Shown: positions 8,652-15,158 of the stretch, one piece after another | Numbering within the stretch: position 1 is the stretch's first letter | How the letters are laid out: each line of letters opens with the position of its first letter | Source: an uncultured Asticcacaulis sp. | GTDB lineage: Bacteria; Pseudomonadota; Alphaproteobacteria; Caulobacterales; Caulobacteraceae | Direction of reading: 5' to 3' | Assembly: GCA_946480125.1 (NCBI GenBank) | Contig: CAMLIY010000031.1 | Span: forward strand, 1-19,594 | DNA: 19,594 nt | The notes under the pieces: model-generated | Database searches by the model: none | The model's input: the letters and a program-made list of their open reading frames with translations, nothing else | What the model was told of the DNA's origin: nothing | Program-made: the position numbers and the translations under genes

Positions 8652-8749
8652 CAATTCCGTTTTCGACCGGTTTTTAGCAAAGAAAGGAAGATTTTACTCT
8701 GCGCTCCGTGGCAAGCTGGCAAAAAAGCCGACACAGGGAGTTCGGTCAC

Positions 8750-9979
8750 ATGCCGGATAAACAACGTCTCCAGCTTCATATTCCGAAACCGCAGGCGCGG
8801 CCGGGCGAACCCGTAAACTTCGATGGCCTGATCGTGCCCGAAGCCGGGTCGGTGCGCCGGCCTGAGCCGCTCGGCTGCGAGGCTGACATGCGTGACATGC
8901 CGTTTGCGCTGGTGCGCGTGCTGGATGAAGAGGGCAAGACCGTAGGACCCTGGGCGCCAAATTTGTCGCCCGATTTGCTGCGCAAGGGTCTGCGCGCCAT
9001 GCTCCAGACGCGGTTGTTTGACGACAAGCTGTTCCGCCTCCAGCGCCAGGGCAAGACCAGCTTCTATATGAAGTCGACCGGCGAGGAAGCCATCGGCGCA
9101 GCGCAATCCCTGATGCTGGGCCAAGGCGATATGTGTTTCCCGACCTATCGCGTGCTGAGTTGGCTGATGGCGCGAGATTACCCGCTGATCAATCTCGTCC
9201 ATCAGATATTTTCCAATGCAAAAGACCCTCTGAAAGGCCGCCAATTGCCGGTGCTTTATTCGGCACGGGATTACGGTTTCTATTCGCTGTCCGGCAATCT
9301 CGGCAGCCGTTTCGGCCATGCGGTCGGCTGGGCCATGGCCTCGGCCTACAAGAATGACGACAAGATCGCGCTGGGCTATGTCGGCGAGGGCACAACCGCC
9401 GAAGGGGATTTCCACGAGGCTCTGACCTTCGCCGGTGTCTACCGCGCCCCGGCCATATTGTGCGTGACCAATAACCAGTGGGCGATTTCGACCTTCGCCG
9501 GCATCGCCAATCCGCGTGACACCACCTTTGCTGCCAAGGCTATCGGCTACGGCATTCCTGGCCTGCGCGTCGATGGCAATGACTTCCTGGCCGTCTGCGC
9601 CGCCACGCAATGGGCGGCCGAACGCGCCCATGCCAATCTGGGGTCCACCCTGATCGAATTTTTCACCTATCGCGCCGGCGGCCATTCGACCAGCGACGAC
9701 CCGACGAAATATCGCCCGGTTGACGAGCCGGTCCACTGGCCTCTGGGGGATCCGATCATGCGGCTGAAAGCGCACCTGATCGCCATTGGCGAATGGGACG
9801 AGGCGCGCCACGAAGCGCTGACGGCCGAACTGCTGGAGGGCATCAATGCCGCTGTCCGCGAAGGCGAGGCGGTGGGCACGCTCGGGAAATCCAAGCCGTC
9901 CGTGGCCGAGATGTTCGAGGGCGTCTTCAAGGAACCCGACTGGCGTGTGCTGGAACAACGCAAGGAGCTGGGACTGTAA
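8750..9979 (+). CDS. bkdA1: Branched-chain 2-oxoacid dehydrogenase E1 component, alpha subunit
   Basis: 409 residues. With E1 beta it forms the thiamin-diphosphate-dependent decarboxylase that opens oxidation of the 2-oxoacids of valine, leucine and isoleucine. The ThDP/Mg motif runs from GEG at 212-214 to TNNQWAIS (240-247). The loop GGHSTSDDPTKYR (310-322) is diagnostic for the branched-chain rather than the pyruvate enzyme. The N-terminal extension LQLHIPKPQARPGEPVNF also fits the Bkd type. I start at the ATG at 8750 because GGGAG is 9 bases upstream. An in-frame GTG at 8708 adds 14 residues, but its nearest ribosome site (AGGAAG, 8685-8690) is 17 bases away. It is first of three tightly linked genes; the next starts one base after its stop codon. 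Confidence 0.93.
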   Translation: MPDKQRLQLHIPKPQARPGEPVNFDGLIVPEAGSVRRPEPLGCEADMRDMPFALVRVLDEEGKTVGPWAPNLSPDLLRKGLRAMLQTRLFDDKLFRLQRQGKTSFYMKSTGEEAIGAAQSLMLGQGDMCFPTYRVLSWLMARDYPLINLVHQIFSNAKDPLKGRQLPVLYSARDYGFYSLSGNLGSRFGHAVGWAMASAYKNDDKIALGYVGEGTTAEGDFHEALTFAGVYRAPAILCVTNNQWAISTFAGIANPRDTTFAAKAIGYGIPGLRVDGNDFLAVCAATQWAAERAHANLGSTLIEFFTYRAGGHSTSDDPTKYRPVDEPVHWPLGDPIMRLKAHLIAIGEWDEARHEALTAELLEGINAAVREGEAVGTLGKSKPSVAEMFEGVFKEPDWRVLEQRKELGL

Positions 9980-9980
9980 C

Positions 9981-10994
9981 ATGGCCAGTATGAACATGAT
10001 CCAGGCGCTGAATAACGCCCTCGATATCACCCTGGCCAGCGATCCGGATACCCTGGTCTTTGGTGAGGATGTCGGCTATTTCGGCGGCGTTTTCCGCGTC
10101 ACCGACAAGCTTCAGGAAAAGCACGGCCTGACACGTTGCTTCGATGCGCCGATCAGCGAAGGCGGCATCATCGCCGCCGCCATCGGCATGGGCGCCTATG
10201 GTTTGCGGCCGGTGGTGGAAATCCAGTTCGCCGACTATATCCTGCCGGCTTTTGACCAACTGGTCTCCGAAGCGGCGCGTTTGCGCTACCGTTCCAATGG
10301 TGAGTTCTGGGCGCCGCTGACCGTGCGTTCGCCCTATGGCGGCGGCATTTTCGGTGGACAGACGCACAGCCAGTCACCGGAGGCTATTTTCGCCCACATT
10401 ACCGGGCTGAAGACGGTTATTCCGTCCAATCCCTATGATGCCAAGGGCTTGCTGATTTCGTCGATCGAATGCGACGATCCGGTGATCTTTCTGGAGCCGA
10501 AGCGTATCTACAATGGCCCGTTCGATGGCCGCCCCGATCAGGCGATGAAGACCTGGGCCGGCCATAAGGATGCCGAGGTGCCGGAAGGCCATTATACCGT
10601 TCCGCTCGGCAAGGCGGCGATCACCCGGCCTGGCAGCGAGGTAACGGTACTCGCCTATGGCACCATGGTGCATGTGGCGCTGTCTGCGATAGAAGAAAGC
10701 GGCCTTGACGCCGAACTGATCGACCTGCGTTCGATCGTGCCGCTTGATATCGACACCATAGTGGCCTCGGTGAAAAAGACCGGCCGTTGTGTTATCGTCC
10801 ACGAAGCGTCGCGCTTCGGTGGCTTCGGCGCCGAGCTTTCGGCGCTGGTGCAGGAGCGTTTTTTCTACCATTTGAAGGCGCCCATTGGCCGGGTGTGCGG
10901 CTGGGATACGCCCTATCCGCACGCCTTTGAATGGGACTATTTCCCCGGACCTGCCCGCATAATCCGGGCGCTTAACCTTGCCATGGAGAACTGA
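9981..10994 (+). CDS. bkdA2: Branched-chain 2-oxoacid dehydrogenase E1 component, beta subunit
   Basis: 337 residues of the transketolase-like pyrimidine-binding fold plus C-terminal domain. Visible landmarks are FGEDVGYFGGVFRVT (27-41), the cofactor-activating Glu in APISEGG (E60), IQFADYILPAFDQ (81-93), and GGQTHSQSPEA (125-135), the form typical of branched-chain and acetoin-type beta subunits. With the alpha subunit it makes the alpha2beta2 E1 heterotetramer in the cytoplasm. The ATG at 9981 follows the E1 alpha stop by one base, consistent with coupled translation. AAGGAG sits inside the end of E1 alpha, 13 bases upstream, which is rather far; Met4 or Met6 could also serve. The reading frame stays open 45 codons upstream, but that extension overlaps E1 alpha in another frame and is not credible. 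Confidence 0.94.
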   Translation: MASMNMIQALNNALDITLASDPDTLVFGEDVGYFGGVFRVTDKLQEKHGLTRCFDAPISEGGIIAAAIGMGAYGLRPVVEIQFADYILPAFDQLVSEAARLRYRSNGEFWAPLTVRSPYGGGIFGGQTHSQSPEAIFAHITGLKTVIPSNPYDAKGLLISSIECDDPVIFLEPKRIYNGPFDGRPDQAMKTWAGHKDAEVPEGHYTVPLGKAAITRPGSEVTVLAYGTMVHVALSAIEESGLDAELIDLRSIVPLDIDTIVASVKKTGRCVIVHEASRFGGFGAELSALVQERFFYHLKAPIGRVCGWDTPYPHAFEWDYFPGPARIIRALNLAMEN

Positions 10995-10995
10995 T

Positions 10996-12153
10996 ATGGG
11001 CCTCTATCTTTTCCGTCTGCCCGATGTTGGCGAAGGCGTGGCCGAGGCCGAAATCGGCGCCTGGTATGTCAAGGCCGGCGATGTGGTGCAGGAAGAGGCA
11101 CCGCTGGTCGATGTGCTGACCGACAAGGCGTCGGTCGAGATCACTTCGCCGGTGACCGGCACGGTGCTGGCCATTCATGGCGAGACGGGGGATTTCGCGC
11201 CGGTCGGGTCTGTGCTGGTCGAACTGGAGGTCGAAGGGCAGGGCGAAGCTGCGCCAGCCCCCGTTGAATCCATCGAGCCTGCGCCCGCCGCATCAAAACC
11301 CGCGAAGCCCGCGCCTTTGGCGGCGCCGGCCACCCGCCACCGCGCCGATGAACTGGGCGTTCCGCTATCATCTGTCACCGGTACCGGACCGGAAGGCCGC
11401 ATCCTGCCGGATGACCTGGAAGCCTATTCAGAGCCGTCTGCACCAGTCACATCCGACGGTGTGACCGAAATCCGCATCGTCGGCCTGCGCCGCAAGATCG
11501 CGGAGAAGATGCAGGCCGCCAAACGCAATATCCCGCACTTTGCCTATGTCGAGGAATTTGACCTGACCAACCTGGAAGGTCTTCGCAAGGAACTGAATGA
11601 CAGCCGCAAACCTGACCAGCCCAAACTGACCTTGTTGCCCTTTTTCATGGTGGCGGTGGCAAAGTTGCGCCCGGAATTCCCCAATGTGAATGCGCGCTAT
11701 GATGACGAAGCCGGTATCCTGCGCACCTATGACGCCGTCCATATCGGCATCGCCACGCAAACATCGAACGGCCTGGTTGTGCCAGTCGTCCGCCATGTCG
11801 AGGCGTTTGACTTGTGGGGTTGTGCCCGCGAACTGGCGCGTGTCACGAAAGCGGCGCGCGACGGCACGGCCAGCCGTGAGGAACTGAGCGGTTCTACGAT
11901 CACCCTGACCAGCCTGGGCACGCTCGGCGGTATCGCGGCGACGCCGGTGATCAATGCGCCGGAAGTGGCGATCCTTGGCCCCAACAAGTTGGTCGAGCGT
12001 CCGGTGGTCAGGGGCGGCCAGGTGGTGATCCGCACTCTGATGAACCTGTCATCCTCCTTTGATCACAGGATTATCGACGGGTTCGATGCCGCGTCATATG
12101 TCCAGAGGCTCAAGCGCCTGATCGAAAAACCCGCCCTGCTGTTTATCGATTAA
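10996..12153 (+). CDS. bkdB: Dihydrolipoamide acyltransferase E2 of branched-chain 2-oxoacid dehydrogenase
   Basis: 385 residues forming the core of the complex; it transfers the acyl group from E1 to CoA through a swinging lipoyl arm. Domains in order: one lipoyl domain (about 1-80) with the lipoylated Lys in VLTDKASVEI (K44); an Ala/Pro-rich linker (84-110); a peripheral-subunit binding domain (111-144: ATRHRADELGVPL, then GTGPEGRI); a second short linker; and the catalytic domain (about 157-385) with the active-site motif DHRIIDG (His357, Asp361). The start has GGAGA 6 bases upstream and follows the E1 beta stop by one base. The E3 subunit (dihydrolipoamide dehydrogenase), which completes such operons in Pseudomonas, does not follow; a shared E3 encoded elsewhere is assumed. 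Confidence 0.95.
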   Translation: MGLYLFRLPDVGEGVAEAEIGAWYVKAGDVVQEEAPLVDVLTDKASVEITSPVTGTVLAIHGETGDFAPVGSVLVELEVEGQGEAAPAPVESIEPAPAASKPAKPAPLAAPATRHRADELGVPLSSVTGTGPEGRILPDDLEAYSEPSAPVTSDGVTEIRIVGLRRKIAEKMQAAKRNIPHFAYVEEFDLTNLEGLRKELNDSRKPDQPKLTLLPFFMVAVAKLRPEFPNVNARYDDEAGILRTYDAVHIGIATQTSNGLVVPVVRHVEAFDLWGCARELARVTKAARDGTASREELSGSTITLTSLGTLGGIAATPVINAPEVAILGPNKLVERPVVRGGQVVIRTLMNLSSSFDHRIIDGFDAASYVQRLKRLIEKPALLFID

Positions 12154-12157
12154 TCGC

Positions 12158-12183
12158 GTCGCGGAGTTCCGATATACCGCGAC
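12158..12183 (+). terminator. Possible weak hairpin after bkdB (no U tract)
   Basis: GTCGCGG (12158-12164) pairs perfectly with CCGCGAC (12177-12183) around a 12-base loop, four bases after the bkdB stop codon. No run of T follows on either strand, so it is not a standard intrinsic terminator. It could protect the 3' end or assist Rho-dependent termination. Confidence 0.35.
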
Positions 12184-12360
12184 AAAGGCATACAGTTGGA
12201 AAGCGCGGTCAAGCCGCCCGAATTTGACAATATCCAGACTGTGCGCCGCTGATATCAGTTCAGGATTAAGACCGCAGAAAGCGCTTCGGGCATTGGATAA
12301 CGATAGCCGGCAATCCGAGGCGCGTATGTGTGAGCATTGGCACATGGCTACCACTAAGAG

Positions 12361-12395
12361 ACAACAAAAAGCCCCTGATCCATTGGATCAAGGGC
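12361..12395 (-). terminator. Intrinsic terminator, minus-strand orientation
   Basis: On the plus strand, GCCCCTGATCC (12371-12381), loop ATT, and GGATCAAGGGC (12385-12395) form an 11-base arm pair with one C-A mismatch. On the minus strand the same position becomes a G-U pair, so all eleven positions pair, and the stem is followed by TTTTTGTTGT. Strand preference and the T tract both point to leftward transcription. Confidence 0.8.
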
Positions 12396-12458
12396 GAGTC
12401 AGGAAGGAGGCTTGAGGGCCATACGCGTCGGGGAAAGCTAATAACGTCTCAAGGCTAT
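12363..12458 (-). ncRNA. Candidate small regulatory RNA, transcribed leftward
   Basis: About 96 nt predicted between a promoter-like element (12465-12493) and an intrinsic terminator (12361-12395), both on the minus strand. Near the predicted 5' end, AGCCTTGAG pairs with CTCAAGCCT (plus-strand 12448-12456 with 12408-12416), eight pairs with one internal mismatch. This hairpin is followed by CCTCCTTCC, whose start overlaps the hairpin arm and which is complementary to Shine-Dalgarno sequences; then a short spacer and the terminator stem. The order 5' hairpin, C-rich anti-SD segment, terminator resembles several alphaproteobacterial trans-acting sRNAs. There is no leftward protein gene for this promoter and terminator to serve. 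All structure is read by eye and expression is unproven. Confidence 0.5.
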
Positions 12459-12464
12459 CTGATT

Positions 12465-12493
12465 AATTTATGTGATTATCTCGCTGATTGCAA
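12465..12493 (-). promoter_or_regulatory. Candidate promoter for the leftward small RNA
   Basis: Read on the minus strand: TTGCAA (12493-12488) as -35, a 17-base spacer, and TAAATT (12470-12465) as -10. Initiation would fall near 12457-12459, just before the 5' hairpin of the candidate RNA. Both hexamers deviate from consensus, but the spacing is ideal. Confidence 0.45.
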
Positions 12494-12646
12494 CTGATTT
12501 GTATAGGCGCTTTCTCCACGCATAGCGCATATGAGGAGAAGTGACCTGAGCTTGGGATATTTGACGGCTTGCTGGCGGCAAAATGATGTGCGAATAAACG
12601 TAATACATCAGACCTCTTAATGGGGCAATGCTGCCGAGGAAATCAA

Positions 12647-15007
12647 ATGACCGTAACGCGACGCACCCTGATCGAAGCCAGTATGGCTGGTATGTTGGCC
12701 GCCGCTATGGCAAGGCCGGGCTTCGCCCAGACCGCCCATGGTATCGCGGATGCGATATCGGGCAAGGCAAAAAGTTCGTCCGTATTGTGGTATGATAAGC
12801 CAGCCAGCCAATGGGTGGAGGCCAATCCGGTAGGTAACGGCCGACTAGGGGCCATGGTCTTCGGTGGCGTCAAGCGAGAACGCCTGCAACTCAATGAAGA
12901 TACATTATGGTCGGGGGGGCCATATAATAACGCCAATCCGGCGGCGCGCGATGCCCTGCCGATCATTCGCAAGCTGATCTTCGATGGTAAATATGCCGAG
13001 GCCGAAGCCTATGCCGATGCCCATGTGCAGGGTGTGCCGATGCGGGAAATGGCCTACCAATGTGTCGGCGATCTGTGGCTGGATTTGTGCGAGGTCGATG
13101 AAACCTCGGCCAGCGACTATCGGCGTGAACTGGATATCGCCTCTGCTGTCAGCCGCGTGAGTTTCACCGCCAATGGCGTCAGATATATTCGCGAAGTCAT
13201 CGCCTCGCATCCGGATAACCTGTTATTCATTTCCATCCGCGCCGAGGGCGGCCCATTGGCGCTTGACCTGGCTTTTTCCTCCGGTCTGCGCACCCGGATC
13301 ACGGCAGATGGCGACACATTGGTTATGGCGGGCGTCAATAATGCCGATCGTGGCATTCCCGGCGCCTTGCATTTTCAGGCGCGGGCGCAGGTTGTCGCCG
13401 AAGGTGGTACGATCCGCCCGAATGGCCCGCAACTCGAAGTCCGTGGCGCGAAATCTATCATGATCCGCGTGGCGATGGCGACCAGCTATCGCGGTCCGGC
13501 CGATGTCGGCGGCGATCCGGAAGCCTTGACACGGGCACATCTGACGTCCGTGCAGGGCAAGGATTTCGCCGCACTTATGGCGGCACATACGGCCGATTAT
13601 ATGCCGGTGTTCAATCGGGTGTCGCTGGACCTGCCGGCCGGAAAACGCGCCGCGCAGGTGACGAATAACCGGATCGAACACGCGACCGACAGCGATGATC
13701 CATCCCTGGCGGCGCTCTACTTCCAGTTCGGCCGTTACCTGTTGCTCTCTTCATCGCGCGACAGTCAGCCGGCCAATCTGCAAGGCATCTGGAACGATAG
13801 CAATACGCCGCCATGGGGCAGCAAATACACCATCAATATCAATACCGAAATGAATTACTGGCCCGCTGACGCCGCCAATATGAGCGAATGCTTTGGGCCT
13901 TTGGTGACCATGATCGAGGAACTGGCTCAAAGCGGCGCGCGAACGGCAAAGGAAATGTATGGTGCGCGTGGCTGGGTGGCGCACCACAATACCGACCTGT
14001 GGCGGGCCTCCGGTCCTGTCGATCACATGCAAACCGGCCTGTGGCCGACGGGCGGCGCCTGGCTGTGCACGCACCTGTGGGATCACTATGATTACACCGG
14101 CGATACCGCCTATCTGACACGTGTCTATCCACTGATGCGGGGCGCGTCGCTGTTCTTTCTCGATACCCTGGTGAAGGACCCGAATACAGGCTTCATGGTG
14201 ACCAATCCGTCGCTGTCACCGGAGAACAATCATGGACGGGGCAGCACCCTGTGCGCCGGACCCACGCTGGATAATCAGCTACTGCGCGATCTCTTTACCC
14301 AGACCATACGTTCTGCAGAAATTCTTAAAATTGATAAGGGCTTACGTGCTGATATCGCCGTCATGAGCGGCCGTTTGCCACCGAATAAAATTGGCGCGCA
14401 AGGTCAATTGCAGGAATGGCAGCAGGACTGGGATGCCGGTGCACAGGATATCCATCACCGCCATGTGTCGCATCTTTATGGCCTTTTCCCCAGCCAGCAG
14501 ATCAATATGGACGAAACGCCGGAACTGGCACAGGCGGCACGGGTGTCGCTGGAAATGCGCGGCGACGAGGCCACTGGCTGGGGCCTGGGCTGGCGTCTGA
14601 ATTTATGGGCGCACCTGCGGGACGGGGACCACGCACACAAGATACTCTCCATGCTGCTGAGCCCTGAGCGGACCTATCCTAATATGTTTGATGCCCATCC
14701 ACCATTTCAGATAGACGGCAATTTCGGTGGGGTACGCGGTATTGTCGAAATGCTGGTTCAGAGCCGTGGCGAAACAATTCACCTGCTGCCGGCGCTGCCT
14801 TCTGCCTGGCCGGACGGCGAGGTGAGGGGGCTGCGCCTGCGCGGCGGCGCCGAGATCGACATCATCTGGGCAGATGGACGCCTGAAAGAGGCCCGGATTC
14901 TCAGCACTATTGGCGGATTTCGAACGGTATATTTCGAAGGCAAACCGCTGCGAATTTCCCTTAAGGCAAATGATGCGCGGATTTTGAGGCATTCTGATTT
15001 TATCTGA
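12647..15007 (+). CDS. GH95 glycoside hydrolase (alpha-L-fucosidase or alpha-L-galactosidase), Tat-exported
   Basis: 786 residues from the ATG at 12647, with CGAGGA 6 bases upstream; an in-frame ATG at 12620 adds nine unlikely residues. The N-terminus is a Tat-like signal (TRRTLIEA, hydrophobic run, GFAQ at 25-28). GH95 landmarks: PVGNGRLGAMVFGG (61-74), LNEDTLWSGGP (82-92), TININTEMNYWPA (395-407), PSLSPEN (521-527), QLQEWQQD (587-594), HRHVSHLYGLFP (604-615) and FQIDGNFGG (687-695). By analogy with the Bifidobacterium enzyme AfcA, E526 is the general acid, N397/N399 activate water and D690 is also catalytic. The family inverts and removes terminal alpha-1,2-linked L-fucose, or L-galactose in some members. 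T395 replaces the His of fucosidases. It likely works in the periplasm on side chains imported by the next gene's receptor. Confidence 0.95.
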   Translation: MTVTRRTLIEASMAGMLAAAMARPGFAQTAHGIADAISGKAKSSSVLWYDKPASQWVEANPVGNGRLGAMVFGGVKRERLQLNEDTLWSGGPYNNANPAARDALPIIRKLIFDGKYAEAEAYADAHVQGVPMREMAYQCVGDLWLDLCEVDETSASDYRRELDIASAVSRVSFTANGVRYIREVIASHPDNLLFISIRAEGGPLALDLAFSSGLRTRITADGDTLVMAGVNNADRGIPGALHFQARAQVVAEGGTIRPNGPQLEVRGAKSIMIRVAMATSYRGPADVGGDPEALTRAHLTSVQGKDFAALMAAHTADYMPVFNRVSLDLPAGKRAAQVTNNRIEHATDSDDPSLAALYFQFGRYLLLSSSRDSQPANLQGIWNDSNTPPWGSKYTININTEMNYWPADAANMSECFGPLVTMIEELAQSGARTAKEMYGARGWVAHHNTDLWRASGPVDHMQTGLWPTGGAWLCTHLWDHYDYTGDTAYLTRVYPLMRGASLFFLDTLVKDPNTGFMVTNPSLSPENNHGRGSTLCAGPTLDNQLLRDLFTQTIRSAEILKIDKGLRADIAVMSGRLPPNKIGAQGQLQEWQQDWDAGAQDIHHRHVSHLYGLFPSQQINMDETPELAQAARVSLEMRGDEATGWGLGWRLNLWAHLRDGDHAHKILSMLLSPERTYPNMFDAHPPFQIDGNFGGVRGIVEMLVQSRGETIHLLPALPSAWPDGEVRGLRLRGGAEIDIIWADGRLKEARILSTIGGFRTVYFEGKPLRISLKANDARILRHSDFI

Positions 15008-15048
15008 CGCACACATAATTATAATACATAACCCATCATACAAATTAT

Positions 15049-15077
15049 TTGACAGGTCTGTCTGATAACTGTAGATC
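15049..15077 (+). promoter_or_regulatory. Promoter of the second receptor gene, with overlapping inverted repeats
   Basis: TTGACA (15049-15054, perfect -35), a 17-base spacer and TAGATC (15072-15077). TAGATC fits the Caulobacter housekeeping -10 pattern (TANAWC). The palindrome GACAG-GT-CTGTC (15051-15062) overlaps the -35, and CTGAT (15062-15066) with ATCAG (15075-15079) flanks the -10, so a repressor bound here would block polymerase. This is the likely operator of the receptor gene. Confidence 0.65.
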
Positions 15078-15087
15078 AGTCAGCAGA

Positions 15088-15111
15088 CGATGCTTCACCA
15101 AGACAGCATCG
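15088..15111 (+). promoter_or_regulatory. Leader inverted repeat upstream of second receptor
   Basis: CGATGCT (15088-15094) and AGCATCG (15105-15111) form a perfect 7-base inverted repeat around 10 bases. It lies just after the expected transcription start (about 15084), so it could be a hairpin at the extreme 5' end of the mRNA, for example stabilising it, or a second operator. Confidence 0.45.
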
Positions 15112-15119
15112 CGCCACAC

Positions 15120-15140
15120 ACAGGCCAGCCTACAGGCCAG
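15120..15140 (+). repeat. Two direct copies of ACAGGCCAG in the receptor leader
   Basis: ACAGGCCAG occurs at 15120-15128 and 15132-15140, 12 bases apart, in the untranslated leader just before the ribosome site. Function unknown; it may be a slippage product. Confidence 0.6.
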
Positions 15141-15158
15141 GGAACAAAGGGATTATTC

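Larger units (their letters stand above)
12154..12619. other. 466-base intergenic region between bkdB and GH95
   Basis: No protein-coding gene is supported. The left part (12184-12360) shows nothing I recognise: its short open frames lack ribosome sites and familiar sequence. The middle (12361-12495) holds the leftward small-RNA candidate with its promoter and terminator. The right part (12496-12619) should contain the GH95 promoter: TTGACG at 12561-12566 is a good -35, but the hexamer 17 bases further, TGATGT, is a poor -10. ATCAGAC at 12607-12613 is a possible regulator half-site. Confidence 0.6.

Noticed and set aside
8652..8690. Possible terminator after the ABC-F gene (CCG...CGG then TTTTT)
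   Set aside because: The T run is real, but the stem is only three pairs around a seven-base loop, too weak to call.
9846..9980. Longer E1 beta start inside E1 alpha
   Set aside because: The extra 45 residues are Arg/Ser-rich, overlap E1 alpha in another frame, and are absent from the family; the ATG at 9981 gives the standard N-terminus.
8573..10030. 485-codon open frame on the minus strand
   Set aside because: Antisense to the ABC-F end and E1 alpha. The length is explained by GC-rich codon bias on the real strand; the product is low-complexity in His, Arg and Gly and matches no family.
12224..12415. 63-codon plus-strand frame in the bkdB-GH95 gap
   Set aside because: No ribosome site before its start, no recognisable motif, and its end coincides with the hairpins of the minus-strand sRNA candidate.
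15090..15158. Longer start for the second receptor
   Set aside because: It would begin inside the leader inverted repeat and put 23 polar residues before the signal peptide; the ATG at 15159 has a good ribosome site.
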